Positions 43,177 to 54,081 are shown, counted from the stretch's first letter. The stretch: 57,922 bases of DNA from Gammaproteobacteria bacterium (GCA_021647705.1 JAKIUF010000028.1:1-57922), one strand, 5' to 3'. Translations and numbers: made by a program. Notes: generated by a model not told the origin, from the sequence alone.

Positions 43177-43762
43177 CACCCAATCTGGCTTCAAGCTTTT
43201 TAATCTTTCGTCCCATTTCCACCGAAATTTTTGCCAGCTCCTGGCGCAAAAATATATTTTCGATATTCATTTCCAACTGAAAAGCCAACCGTTCCAGAAT
43301 GTCACGATCAGCATCATTAAAATTACCATGCCCTTTGTTCAGCATTTGAATCGCGCCCACTACCTTTTTGGTGGTAACACCGTGTACTGGCACACACAGG
43401 GCATTGCGTGTCACGAAACCCGTTTTTACCGCAACGATATCATGTGCCCCCACCTGATCTTCCAGGTCATATTCGATAACAAATTCACCGCTGGACATTA
43501 CCCGGCCAACAATGGAATTTTTAGTGGGCACTTGTAATTGTTTTTCATTCAGTCCCGTGCCGCATTGCAACCAGGCTTTTTCATCCACGGGGTCGAGTAT
43601 AAAAATACTGCACCGTTCTGCATCCAGCGCTTTAGGCATAATATCGACGAAAAACTGTAATAGCTGCCGATTACCGGCCTCACGCCAGGCCTTTTCCATG
43701 AGCTGTTGCTTTCTACGCAACTGCTCAAGCTTTTTCTCCATGAGTGCTCTATCCATTTTCAC
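43169..43762 (-). CDS. GAF-domain protein
   Basis: A 197-residue cytoplasmic protein with an N-terminal coiled coil (LMEKKLEQLRRKQQLMEKAW), one GAF domain (about 35-170: LDAERCSIFILDPVDEKAWLQ, GIVGRVMSSGE-type segment, RNALCVPVHG...VGAIQMLNK) and a C-terminal coiled coil. GAF domains bind small ligands such as cyclic nucleotides; with no output domain it probably acts by protein-protein contact. It is convergent with the PrkA operon. Confidence 0.86.
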   Translation of the reverse strand: MKMDRALMEKKLEQLRRKQQLMEKAWREAGNRQLLQFFVDIMPKALDAERCSIFILDPVDEKAWLQCGTGLNEKQLQVPTKNSIVGRVMSSGEFVIEYDLEDQVGAHDIVAVKTGFVTRNALCVPVHGVTTKKVVGAIQMLNKGHGNFNDADRDILERLAFQLEMNIENIFLRQELAKISVEMGRKIKKLEARLGVK

Positions 43763-43837
43763 GTGCCTTTATCATTTCAAAACCTCCACTTGAACCAGAG
43801 CGAAAAAATCACACCTGACAGAATATATCTCCGCAGC

Positions 43838-44001
43838 GGTTGAGATTCAGGTTTTAAGTGTGCGTCATATTCATTTCATGGCACCAAAAGTAGGCGTTTT
43901 TAGGCGAGGCGAAATGACGAGTAATAGCCAGACTATTGCGAGAAATTTCAACGCCGCCATGAAATGAAGAGGACTGTACACTTAAAGCTTGAATCTCAAC
44001 C
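43838..44001. repeat. 164-bp long inverted-repeat element
   Basis: GGTTGAGATTCAGG at 43838 and CTTGAATCTCAACC at 43988 are inverted copies, extending to TTTTAAGTGT/ACACTTAAAG. A second nested pair, TTCATTTCATGGC and GCCATGAAATGAAG, lies just inside. GTAATAGCCAGACTATTGCG is a central palindrome. It could fold into one long hairpin. No protein is encoded. It may be a non-autonomous mobile element or a structured RNA. Confidence 0.65.
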
Positions 44002-44251
44002 ACTACGGGTATAATGCCTATCGGCAACATCAAGCAACAACTAAAGCGGAGCACCTTTCACAAAACTCGAATAATGTACCAATAATCCCGGCTGAATTGC
44101 GCATGGGTGACAAGCAGGACCATTGACTTTGGACGCGCCAAAAAACCGACTACACCCCGATATCATTACGTTAAGCGCGCTTGGTCAAATCTGTGGATCA
44201 ATCTAGAATAAAAAGAGCCTGGAAACCCGTCACTTTGCCAAATATGGTGTT

Positions 44252-44379
44252 TGTAAACGCAGAGGACACAGAGAAAAACACTAAATACTCTGCGTCTTTG
44301 CGACTTCTGCGTTTATGACACACCACTTGCCAGCACCACGACAACATACCCCTCCCAATACACTCGAACGATTGTCCGA
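44252..44379 (-). repeat. Dispersed CGCAGAG repeat, copy 3 (reverse)
   Basis: AACGCAGAGGACACAGAG ... CTCTGCGTCTTTGCGACTTC, then ATGACACACCACTTGCCAGC, ACGACAACATACCCCTCCCA and ACACTCG: the reverse complement of copies 1 and 2, lacking their AT-rich end. The 220 bases on either side contain no gene. Confidence 0.62.
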
Positions 44380-44482
44380 GAGCTTCTGACATTGGGTCAC
44401 ACCCCATGCAATCACATCAGAATTCCGCAAAACTCATAAACTGGTACGCATTTTGTATCTGTCTGAATGAGCAGGAACAAAC

Positions 44483-44662
44483 ATGTTTTGGTGTCAAAGT
44501 AATGCCACTGTCAAATTGGCTGAGCATCATCCCGAATTGACTCTGGCACACCATCCGCTACCGGAACGTCAAATTCCCATTGCCTGCGCTAGCATCAAGG
44601 GGCAGCTCACAGTGAGCCTGCCCACAATCAGGAGGACACACTATGCTCGAATTTATGATTGA
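44483..44662 (+). CDS. Possible 59-residue protein overlapping the next gene
   Basis: ATG at 44483 has AGGAAC seven bases upstream. The frame (MFWCQSNATVKLAEHHPELT..., ending RTHYARIYD) has no internal stop and finishes 20 bases inside the next gene in another frame, as coupled genes often do. The composition is plausible for a soluble peptide. No family was recognised; it may be a leader peptide for the membrane protein that follows. Confidence 0.4.
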   Translation: MFWCQSNATVKLAEHHPELTLAHHPLPERQIPIACASIKGQLTVSLPTIRRTHYARIYD

Positions 44663-44873
44663 AATAGTGATTACCGCATTCGCCTTTGGTGGCATTCTGG
44701 GCGCAGTGGTTGCATTGCACCTCAGCACTAACCTGAAACAGACGGAAGATACCCATAAGCCCGCTCCTGCCACGATTGAGCTGCCTCACACTGGTGAACC
44801 TGCAAAATTCAAACCGGTTCCTGTGGATATCACTTCACGCCAAACGACCCACAGTGAAAAACATCATCGCTAA
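44643..44873 (+). CDS. Small single-span membrane protein
   Basis: A 76-residue protein with a strong ribosome-binding site (AGGAGG seven bases before the ATG). Residues 4-28 form one membrane helix (IEIVITAFAFGGILGAVVAL), and the remainder is a hydrophilic, Pro/Lys/His-rich tail probably in the cytoplasm. The Gly-rich helix face suggests helix packing with a partner. No function can be assigned. A terminator follows 20 bases later. Confidence 0.65.
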   Translation: MLEFMIEIVITAFAFGGILGAVVALHLSTNLKQTEDTHKPAPATIELPHTGEPAKFKPVPVDITSRQTTHSEKHHR

Positions 44874-44893
44874 AAAACACCATCACACAAAAT

Positions 44894-44921
44894 AAAAGGG
44901 CGACCCTTTGGCCGCCCTTTT
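44894..44921. terminator. Intrinsic terminator
   Basis: AAAAGGGCG pairs with CGCCCTTTT around ACCCTTTGGC; it serves the small membrane gene and, read in reverse, the convergent PilZ gene. Confidence 0.85.
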
Positions 44922-44927
44922 ACATCA

Positions 44928-45194
44928 TCAATCATCCGTCAAAAAACGTAGCCCCACACCATCAGACCCAATACGCACCACTTCCATTCGCACCAAGGGT
45001 GGATCTTCCATTTCTCCCTGCACCTGACCTTCCACCACAGAACCCACCGAAGGCAATACCGTACCGTCTGTCACTACAAAAACACCACTTTCAGAGATAT
45101 CCCGCGTCAACAACACCACAGACTCCATGGCCTGGTGGCTGATTTTTACTTCGAGAACCAGCTCGGTACGCGGATGTTTGCGTTGTTCGTTCAT
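44928..45194 (-). CDS. PilZ-domain protein (c-di-GMP binding)
   Basis: An 88-residue single PilZ domain. The N-terminal RKHPR (R-x3-R) and the DISESGVFV (D/N-x-S-x2-G) motifs that hold cyclic di-GMP are intact, followed by beta strands (EGQVQGEM, RMEVVRIGSDGVGLRF). It should change conformation on binding c-di-GMP and regulate surface or motility functions. The effector is not encoded nearby. Confidence 0.9.
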   Translation of the reverse strand: MNEQRKHPRTELVLEVKISHQAMESVVLLTRDISESGVFVVTDGTVLPSVGSVVEGQVQGEMEDPPLVRMEVVRIGSDGVGLRFLTDD

Positions 45195-45225
45195 TTATTT
45201 GTTACTCCGTTTTTTATTCCGGCAG

Positions 45226-45512
45226 CTAGATAAATTCGACCCGGACATCACTGGGCTCATAACACATCATGTGCATTACCGGCCTTTCACGCAACAATTC
45301 CGGCGCAAATTCAATGCGTGCGCCGGATGCTTTCACCCATACAAATACCGATTCCAGCGCAGCACGACTTGCTACTTGAAAGGCGATATAGTGAAAACCG
45401 ACATTATATTGGTGGTCAAACGACTGACTGCCAATCCAAAATGATGCACACCTTGTGTCACTATCAGGTTTGGATCTGCCGCCAGGTTTGGATCTACCGC
45501 ATTGTCTTCCAC
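45226..45512 (-). pseudogene. VOC-family (glyoxalase/dioxygenase-like) pseudogene
   Basis: The minus strand starts with a GTG at 45512 (AGAGG upstream) and reads LIVTQGVHHFGLAVSRL, the first VOC strand. It then goes out of frame; another frame continues YNVGFHYIAFQVASRAALES and later FAPELLRERPVMHMMCYEPS to DVRVEFI. The join falls near 45440. About 50 residues of the middle are missing, so there is a deletion plus a frameshift. Metal-ligand His and Glu positions are partly retained. The surrounding region to 45730 holds no other gene. Confidence 0.6.
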
Positions 45513-45729
45513 TCTATATCCTCTTTATCGATAATTTTTCATCCACACACTATTAATACAACACTCGTCATAATGCGAATCGTCACGATAAACAAGCTAT
45601 TGCCTCAATAACGGCCTATGCGTCACCTGTCATCTCCCTAAAGTCTGCGCCTGTTTGCGCCGAAAGTTCCTGAAAGGCTCATCATTTCTGCTGAGCACAC
45701 ACAATGTAATATAGAGAACAAACCAAACC

Positions 45730-47283
45730 GTGAGCACCAATGCCGCCATTTCCATCGAGGAGCTGACTGCCCAGCCATTGCCGATTTTTGAGCATTCAGC
45801 GCGTGCCTTTCGCAAAGTGGGTAATCGGGGTGGTGGCGCTTTTGAGGCTTATGGTGACATCATTATCAAAGACCCAGGCTTGGCATTACATACACTGAAT
45901 CAGTTGCAAACCACCTCAAGCCAATCCCTGCATGCAGAAATTTCCAGCATGGCGCGGGCGACAATGTTGCTGGGTATAGATCGCGCCAAACGACTCACTG
46001 TAGGACATCCCCAATTGGAGCGCACGCTCAGTGGCTTCGCAAAAGCAGGTTATATCCGCACAGCCTGCCGCGCTTTTCATGCTGCCTTTCAAGCCTGGGA
46101 TTGGGCGCATATCAAAAATGACCACGCTCCCGATGAAATATTACTGGCCACCCTGTTGCACGATGTGGCAGAAATGGCTTTGTGGGTCGCTGCACCGGAG
46201 CAGATGCACCAGTTTCGCAAACTGATGCTCAAGGATGGCCTGCCCACCGATGAGGCCCAATACATCGCCTTCGGTGACAGTCTGGAACATTTCAGTCGTG
46301 AGATTGCCTCCCGCTGGCATTTACCCGGACTGGTGAACGATGCGTTACGCCCGGAAAATGCCAGCCAGCCACGGGTACGCGGCGTCATGCTGGCCGTACA
46401 ATTAGCCCGCAGCACTGAACGTGGCTGGTACTGGGAAAAGACCGAGCGCGTGCTACCGCAAATCGCTGATTATCTCGGTGCATCACTGGATGAAATCATT
46501 CCTCATATACACAAAAATGCCGTGCGTGCTGCCCGCGAGGCTCCATTTTACGATGCGCGATACGCCGCTGCCCTGCTACCCCTGCTGCCCGGTGGAGAAG
46601 AACTCATCATTGAAGATGAATTCCCCGAGGCAGAAGCCGAAATTGAGGCAACAAAAAAACCTGTTGTAACCAAAATTGCTGCGCCACCTGCTACTGAAAA
46701 ACCGGTACCACCATCCAGCAACCCCCAAAACAACGCTCCCGCGACACCAGAACCTGTGGCGCAGGTATGTCTGCTCCCACAAGCTGATCTTTTTACTCAA
46801 ACCCTGCATGATTTGCGTAAGGGCATGGGCAAAATGAAGCTCAGCGAATTAATGCGTAAAACCGTGCATGGTATGCACGACGGCATTGGGCTCAACCGAG
46901 TGGTATTTTGCATACTGGACAAAAAACGTGAAAAACTCGTTTCACGATATATGCTGGGCAGCGATAATGACCCCGTTTTCAGTCGTTTTGAAATTTTGCT
47001 GGATAAACCTCACCTGTTTACCCGATTAATGGAAAAACAGGTCAGCCTGTGGATCAACGACGACAACCGTAAAAAATTCTGGCCACTGATGCCCGATGAT
47101 GTCAAAACACGGATAAAAACCAACAGTTTTTTCGCCATGTCCATCCATGTCCGCGATAAACCAGTCGGCCTGTTCTACGCTGACCGACGCAGCCTGGACT
47201 GCAAATTAGACGAGCAAGCCTACAAACAATTTCGTCAAATATGCCAATTTGCAGCCAAAGGACTTGCAAATCTCGCAAAATGA
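45730..47283 (+). CDS. HDOD-domain signalling protein with C-terminal GAF-like region
   Basis: A 517-residue protein. The HDOD domain spans about 15-200 (IIIKDPGLALHTLNQLQ, TMLLGIDRAKRLTV, ILLATLLHDVAEMALW), with the partial metal-site HD kept in LLHDVAE. A Pro/Glu-rich linker (about 290-345) leads to a GAF-like segment (VHGMHDGIGLNRVVFCIL...VGLFYADRRSLD). HDOD proteins act in signalling and stress responses. GTG start at 45730; the translation is otherwise uninterrupted. Confidence 0.82.
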   Translation: MSTNAAISIEELTAQPLPIFEHSARAFRKVGNRGGGAFEAYGDIIIKDPGLALHTLNQLQTTSSQSLHAEISSMARATMLLGIDRAKRLTVGHPQLERTLSGFAKAGYIRTACRAFHAAFQAWDWAHIKNDHAPDEILLATLLHDVAEMALWVAAPEQMHQFRKLMLKDGLPTDEAQYIAFGDSLEHFSREIASRWHLPGLVNDALRPENASQPRVRGVMLAVQLARSTERGWYWEKTERVLPQIADYLGASLDEIIPHIHKNAVRAAREAPFYDARYAAALLPLLPGGEELIIEDEFPEAEAEIEATKKPVVTKIAAPPATEKPVPPSSNPQNNAPATPEPVAQVCLLPQADLFTQTLHDLRKGMGKMKLSELMRKTVHGMHDGIGLNRVVFCILDKKREKLVSRYMLGSDNDPVFSRFEILLDKPHLFTRLMEKQVSLWINDDNRKKFWPLMPDDVKTRIKTNSFFAMSIHVRDKPVGLFYADRRSLDCKLDEQAYKQFRQICQFAAKGLANLAK

Positions 47284-47337
47284 GGCATTTTTCAGAAATT
47301 AGCGCTATACTCCGGGCCAAGCAGTGGTAATGGTGCG

Positions 47338-47369
47338 GCATCGTATGATGCGTCTACACCATACGATGC
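47338..47369 (+). promoter_or_regulatory. Hairpin in the cspA leader
   Basis: GCATCGTATG and CATACGATGC are perfect 10-bp inverted repeats with a 12-base loop, about 65 bases before the cold-shock gene ATG. cspA leaders are often structured and temperature-responsive; alternatively it terminates the HDOD gene, though no T run follows. Confidence 0.45.
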
Positions 47370-47434
47370 TTGGAAGGACGTTTAAAAGTACGTTTAAAAT
47401 TTTGCAAGTACAGAGAAAACAAAGGTAAAAAGTT

Positions 47435-47638
47435 ATGGCTACAGGCACAGTAAAATGGTTCAACGAAAGCAAGGGCTTCGGCTTTATCGCGCCCGATGAC
47501 GGTGGTGACGACTTGTTCGTACACTTCAGCGCAATCCAGGGTGGTGGTTTCAAAACCCTGAACGAAGGCCAAAAGGTAAACTTCGAAACCGAACAAGGCC
47601 CTAAAGGTCCCGCCGCAGGTAACGTTGTTCCCGAATAA
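47435..47638 (+). CDS. cspA: Cold-shock protein (CspA family)
   Basis: A 67-residue cold-shock domain: [20 protein letters not shown] contains RNP1 (KGFGFI), and [10 protein letters not shown] contains RNP2. The end, [13 protein letters not shown], is usual for the family. It binds single-stranded nucleic acid and acts as an RNA chaperone. A long leader and a strong terminator bracket it as a single-gene unit. Confidence 0.96.
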   Translation: MATGTVKWFNESKGFGFIAPDDGGDDLFVHFSAIQGGGFKTLNEGQKVNFETEQGPKGPAAGNVVPE

Positions 47639-47662
47639 CGCCTGTCGCACAGTTGACCCAAA

Positions 47663-47690
47663 GAACCCTGCCTCTCGGCGGGGTTTTTTG
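47663..47690 (+). terminator. Intrinsic terminator of cspA
   Basis: AACCCTGCC-TCTC-GGCGGGGTT followed by TTTTTG; GC-rich stem of eight or nine pairs, 25 bases after the stop. Confidence 0.88.
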
Positions 47691-47763
47691 TTTTTACAGT
47701 ATGGGATTTACACAATCATTCCCGTATCACGCGGCACAAACTCGTAACAAACACCCGGAGAAA

Positions 47764-48048
47764 ATGATATTGGACGTAAATGAATATTTTGATGGCAAGG
47801 TCAAATCCATTGCCTTTCAAACCGCAACGCTGCCCGCCACGGTGGGCGTCATGCAACCAGGCGAATATGAATTTAATACCGCAAAAAAAGAAACCGTGTC
47901 CATAATTTCCGGCGCTCTTACGGTAAAATTACCCAATAGTGATAAATGGCAGACCTTTCACCCCGGCGATAACTTCATTGTCGATGCACAACAGCAATTT
48001 CAGCTTAAAGTTGATATCGATACTGCTTATCTTTGCACTTATGAATAA
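47764..48048 (+). CDS. ppnP: Pyrimidine/purine nucleoside phosphorylase PpnP
   Basis: A 94-residue cupin-fold protein of the YaiE/DUF1255 family. [33 protein letters not shown] and [11 protein letters not shown] match family motifs over the whole length. It splits nucleosides with phosphate to give bases and ribose-1-phosphate. CGGAGAAA precedes the ATG at 47764; a longer upstream frame lacks family similarity. Confidence 0.92.
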   Translation: MILDVNEYFDGKVKSIAFQTATLPATVGVMQPGEYEFNTAKKETVSIISGALTVKLPNSDKWQTFHPGDNFIVDAQQQFQLKVDIDTAYLCTYE

Positions 48049-48150
48049 ATGCCAACGTTGATCTTTCGAGGTCGTCTCCCCGAATAACCGGACAGGCCGT
48101 TGCTGGGAGGTGATGTATTTCCGCCTATTACAGACAATACTCCTGAACCA

Positions 48151-49245
48151 TTAATCCCGTTGCATCTGCGGCATTTCCTTGATGTAAACATCCTGTTTAC
48201 TGTACGGAATCTCGATGCCTTCGGCATTAAAACGCTTATAGACCGTGGTGTTCAACGCATCCAGTACCCGGCCACGCACTTCGGGATTTTCCACCCAGCA
48301 TAATAAATCCAAGTCCAGGCTAGAGGCACCAAAGGCTTGAAAGCGTACTCGCGGCTCAGGTTCATCACACACCTGTATTTCATTGAGTGCAACATCCATT
48401 AACACGGCTTTCACCTGATCAATGTCCGAACCATAAGCCACCCCTACACTGACGCGAATACGAAATTTTTCATACGGTCCGCCGGATTCATTGGTAATCC
48501 GTGAATTGCCCATGATCGCATTGGGAATGGTGATTTCCACATCATCCCGTGTTTGCAGGCGTGTACTGCGAATGCCGATACGCGTTACCTTCCCGCGCTC
48601 GCCACTGTCTAACACCACGTAGTCCCCAATTTTGTACGGTGCATCCGCAAGAATAAATACGCCGGAAAACAGGTTGGCCAGCGTATCCTTGGCGGCAAAA
48701 CCGACAGCAATACCCACAATACCCGCCGATGCCAGCCAGGCTGTCATATCGATATCCCAGGAGCGGAATATCATATAAATGGCCACGGTAACGACGACCA
48801 GAAAAGCCATATTCTCAAACAATGGGCGGGTCTGTGGCCGTACCAGCGATTCTTTTTTCTGACCCTGACTCATGGCCTGCAACACAATGCGTACCAGTTT
48901 TACGGCAAAACCGGACCAGACAATCACTAATGTCGTGGCGACCAGTGACCTGAGTATATTGGCAATCAACTCCGGTAGTTCGAGTGGCAGTAACGCCAGT
49001 AATACCCCCATACACAACACCGTCCAATACAGCGGACGATGAACCACGGCAACAATTTTGTTGTCCCATTGCACACGAGTACGTTTGGCTATATAGCCCA
49101 CGACTCTGGTTACCAGCCAGACAACAACATTCGCCAACAACACGGCCAGTGCAAAAATAAGCACAGCCATGACAATGGGGTAATCATCCAAAAAAGCAAA
49201 GGCTGGCTGCCACGAAACAAGGAGGTCTTTCATTATTTTTTCCAT
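48151..49245 (-). CDS. MscS-family mechanosensitive channel
   Basis: A protein of about 364 residues with four to five membrane segments in the first 190 residues and the MscS beta domain after (DAPYKIGDYVVLDSGERGKVTRIGIRSTRL). The pore-lining helix has the Gly/Ala-rich pattern GIVGIAVGFAAKDTLANLFSG. It opens under membrane tension to release solutes. Starts at 49245 or 49260 are both possible; no ribosome-binding site decides. It is 6-20 bases after the MgtC gene and probably co-transcribed with it. Confidence 0.9.
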   Translation of the reverse strand: MEKIMKDLLVSWQPAFAFLDDYPIVMAVLIFALAVLLANVVVWLVTRVVGYIAKRTRVQWDNKIVAVVHRPLYWTVLCMGVLLALLPLELPELIANILRSLVATTLVIVWSGFAVKLVRIVLQAMSQGQKKESLVRPQTRPLFENMAFLVVVTVAIYMIFRSWDIDMTAWLASAGIVGIAVGFAAKDTLANLFSGVFILADAPYKIGDYVVLDSGERGKVTRIGIRSTRLQTRDDVEITIPNAIMGNSRITNESGGPYEKFRIRVSVGVAYGSDIDQVKAVLMDVALNEIQVCDEPEPRVRFQAFGASSLDLDLLCWVENPEVRGRVLDALNTTVYKRFNAEGIEIPYSKQDVYIKEMPQMQRD

Positions 49246-49266
49246 TTGCCCGAAAGGCACATAAAA

Positions 49267-49956
49267 CTAACAGGGAACAATTTTAAATTCATATACGTCG
49301 TCCATATCCATCAGGCTTTGTGCCAATTGACGGAAGTCATTTTGATTTTTTGAGCGAATAGTCATCTCATATTCAAAATTTTTCCCTTCATTGTCCAGCG
49401 TGTAGCTGGATTCAAAGGCGAGAATATTATGTCGGGAAATCAAGTGGCGCAATGCGTCTTCATCCAGACGGTGCTTTGAACGAATAAATCGCACCGTAAA
49501 CTTGGCATATATTTGCGATGGCAGGCGATTTTCAATCCAACGGAAAAACGATAAGGTCACTACAGTTATCAGCACAGCCAGAAATGCCGGGTAATAAAGC
49601 CCCATACCAATCACGATACCAATGGACGCTGTCATCCAGATTGATGCCGCGGTGGTTAAACCACGCACCGTCAAGCCTTCCTTGATGATCACCCCGGCTC
49701 CCAGAAACCCGATACCGGTCATAATGCCCTGTGCCATGCGTGAAGGATCAGCCCGCACGGTATCCAGAAATTGCGCGGGTACCAAGTCCCATTGATACAC
49801 CATTAAAATCATCAACAGGCTCGATGAAACACAGACCAGGGCATGCGTACGAAAACCCGCTTCACGGCCATGCAATGCGCGTTCTATGCCAATAATACCG
49901 CCTGCTAACAAGGCCAGCAGCAAACGCGATGTCATTAAGGTGTAATCGGCGTCCAT
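49267..49956 (-). CDS. MgtC/SapB-family membrane protein
   Basis: A protein of about 229 residues with five membrane segments in the first 150 residues. The conserved LLALLAGGIIGIERALHGREAGFRTHALVC and the MTGIGFLGAGVIIKEG motif belong to the MgtC family. A C-terminal ACT-like soluble domain follows (FTVRFIRSKHRLDEDALRHLI). MgtC members act in magnesium-limited growth and inhibit F1Fo ATPase in pathogens. ATG at 49956 with AGGTG seven bases upstream. Confidence 0.9.
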   Translation of the reverse strand: MDADYTLMTSRLLLALLAGGIIGIERALHGREAGFRTHALVCVSSSLLMILMVYQWDLVPAQFLDTVRADPSRMAQGIMTGIGFLGAGVIIKEGLTVRGLTTAASIWMTASIGIVIGMGLYYPAFLAVLITVVTLSFFRWIENRLPSQIYAKFTVRFIRSKHRLDEDALRHLISRHNILAFESSYTLDNEGKNFEYEMTIRSKNQNDFRQLAQSLMDMDDVYEFKIVPC

Positions 49957-50089
49957 AAATTCACCTGTCTCTCCGGGTAATCTCCCAGTCATCAATTTTC
50001 GTATATATTGGAATGGCAACTGCAATTACTGCCAAAAACAGTGGACAATCCTAAATTAATGACCGCTATCAGCCGAAATATTAATATGT

Positions 50090-50632
50090 ATGCTCAAGAC
50101 TAACCACAAAATCATGTTGACTCGATCATCTCACACGACAAACATTATTTTTTGCGCATTGATGTTTGCCATTGCGCTTGGCGTGAGCGGGTGCTCCTCG
50201 CCCTCCGTCAAGCATACAAACGCTTCGAGCACAGCCTCCTTTGGCAAACCAGGCAACCAGACCCGCCAGCAAGCGGCATTATCCAAACACTACTCTGCCT
50301 GGAAAAGCACACCTTATAAACTGGGCGGTCTGAGTAAAGCAGGTATTGACTGCTCCGGGTTTGTACACATCACCTTTCGCGATATATTTAATAAAAAAAC
50401 ACCGCGATCCACTAAACAGCTTGCCAAAACCGGCAAAGCCGTCACAAAAAAATCCTTGAAATTTGGCGACCTGGTTTTTTTCAAAACCGGTCGCAGGCAA
50501 CGTCATGTCGGGATATATATCAGTAACGGGAAGTTCATCCACGCCTCAAGCTCCCAAGGCGTCACGCAATCATCACTTAATTCAACATACTGGTCACGGC
50601 ATTACTGGAAAGCAAAGCGTATCGTTAAATAA
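50090..50632 (+). CDS. NlpC/P60-family lipoprotein (cell-wall endopeptidase)
   Basis: A 180-residue protein with a lipoprotein signal (LGVSGC, Cys35) after a basic leader, and an NlpC/P60 domain with catalytic Cys88 (GIDCSGFV), His139 (RHVGIY) and a third polar residue His151 (FIHASS). It should cut the peptide stems of peptidoglycan from the outer membrane side. All three catalytic positions are intact. Confidence 0.92.
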   Translation: MLKTNHKIMLTRSSHTTNIIFCALMFAIALGVSGCSSPSVKHTNASSTASFGKPGNQTRQQAALSKHYSAWKSTPYKLGGLSKAGIDCSGFVHITFRDIFNKKTPRSTKQLAKTGKAVTKKSLKFGDLVFFKTGRRQRHVGIYISNGKFIHASSSQGVTQSSLNSTYWSRHYWKAKRIVK

Positions 50633-50662
50633 GCCAATGCTCAGGAGTACATGCATGCGCAG

Positions 50663-51637
50663 TTATTTTTTGGATTTCATATGTTGCCTAAATTGCTCAC
50701 AAGGGTCTGGACGATCAACCCGTGGCGTAAACCACACATAATCAAACGGTAATTTATCTGTGCCCCACTGTGCAGCATAGGGCTCGACATCGGCAACATC
50801 TTCCTGCACTTCCACCCAGCCAATCACTAACAGGTTATTTTCCTGATCCTGCGGCGACAGATAAAACGGCACTCCACGATCCTTGCGTACATGACCTGAA
50901 CCTGCCACCAACACACGCGTATCAACATCATCCTGACCCGCAAGTGCCAATGCCATTTGCGCATCCTTTGCGCGCTGCATCAACATCATGGATTCGGTCA
51001 TTTTTTCGTTGATCATGCCACAATGTGAGCCCTCAATTTCTTTACGCGAAGCAGCCACCTGATCTGCGGGTAAAGCATTGTCATCCAGCATGGTTTTAAC
51101 TTCGGGTGACAATTCATTCTCACCTTCACGGATAATCAACATAATTGTCTGCCGGTCAAAATTGGCGGGCAATATGGTGTAGTCCGCTTTTATGACCACA
51201 TCAAAAATTCCAGCATAAAACTGTTGGTATTTCCAATTGGTTTTAATGTGGTCCAGACCCGCAATCAATGATTCGCTGGAATCATATTTTCTGTCGGCAA
51301 TAACCTCACCCTGTTGCTGCGAAATCATTTCAAAAGCGACAATGGCGGAACGCTGATGATCATTCAACACATTAATCGCCCAAGCCTGGTTTTGGTGATG
51401 TATCCGATTGTCATGAGTTTCACCCAACATCAAATGGTTACTATTGACAATACGTTCGGCAAGCTGTTGTTTGTTAATAAACGTTGCGGCATTCACATCC
51501 CATATTTTTCCCGCCAATGGGTGGTCTGTTAACAGCATTTTGCTGGCTGTATCCGGTTTTTTTTGTGACAGCTCTGGTGACAGACTGCATGCTGCCAGTA
51601 TCAAAACACTGGGTATTATCAGTAAAAAGCGCTTCAT
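50663..51637 (-). CDS. ChaN-family lipoprotein
   Basis: A 324-residue protein with lipobox LILAACS and the ChaN (haem-binding-type) pattern: LMLGETHDNRIHHQNQAWAI with the conserved Glu-Thr-His-Asp, then IVAFEMISQQQ and later AGSGHVRKDRGVPFYL. The ATG at 51637 has GGGGGTG upstream. In Campylobacter ChaN binds haem; in proteobacteria the role is iron-related or unknown. It ends just downstream of the convergent NlpC gene. Confidence 0.86.
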   Translation of the reverse strand: MKRFLLIIPSVLILAACSLSPELSQKKPDTASKMLLTDHPLAGKIWDVNAATFINKQQLAERIVNSNHLMLGETHDNRIHHQNQAWAINVLNDHQRSAIVAFEMISQQQGEVIADRKYDSSESLIAGLDHIKTNWKYQQFYAGIFDVVIKADYTILPANFDRQTIMLIIREGENELSPEVKTMLDDNALPADQVAASRKEIEGSHCGMINEKMTESMMLMQRAKDAQMALALAGQDDVDTRVLVAGSGHVRKDRGVPFYLSPQDQENNLLVIGWVEVQEDVADVEPYAAQWGTDKLPFDYVWFTPRVDRPDPCEQFRQHMKSKK

Positions 51638-51648
51638 ATTCACCCCCA

Positions 51649-52107
51649 TCAGCACGCCATAACATACTGCAAAATTTCCACCACTTGCTCCGGCGTCTGG
51701 CATACCGCATTGGCCGCCGCATCCACTTCTTTGAGCGCGTGATTTATTTCAGGGTCATGCAAGGTAATTATCGACGTACCCAGTGCGGCGGCAAACCCTG
51801 CATCAAAAGCGGCATTCCATTGACGGTATTTATCCCCAAAACGCACCACGACAATATCCGCACTTTCAATCAAGGTACGGGTACGAATGGCGTTCATACG
51901 CGCACCTTTTTGGTCATGCCAAAAACTGTTTTCTTCTGCACCAAGAATCTCGACACCGCAATCATCGCTTTTGGCATGATCGGTCACTGGCGCAACAAAT
52001 GACACATTCAAATTCGCTGCTTGCGCTCCACTCTGGATACGTTCACGCCAATCGCTGTGAATTTCGCCGGAAAGATAGACTACCCATTGCTTTTGTTGAT
52101 TCGTCAT
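51649..52107 (-). CDS. YtoQ-family protein
   Basis: A 152-residue protein with WVVYLSGEIHSDWRERI near the start and ADIVVVRFGDKYRQWNAAFDAG in the second half, the YtoQ signature; it resembles nucleoside-2-deoxyribosyltransferase folds. No activity is proven for the family. It overlaps no neighbour but lies two bases after thiC and is followed closely by ChaN, so it is probably part of the thiC transcript. Confidence 0.88.
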   Translation of the reverse strand: MTNQQKQWVVYLSGEIHSDWRERIQSGAQAANLNVSFVAPVTDHAKSDDCGVEILGAEENSFWHDQKGARMNAIRTRTLIESADIVVVRFGDKYRQWNAAFDAGFAAALGTSIITLHDPEINHALKEVDAAANAVCQTPEQVVEILQYVMAC

Positions 52108-52109
52108 GG

Positions 52110-54023
<1,914 letters not shown>

Positions 54024-54081
54024 TCAAATAAACATCAATCAAAAAAACGACGGGGATGCAAAGCGACGAGGTGCGTGACTT

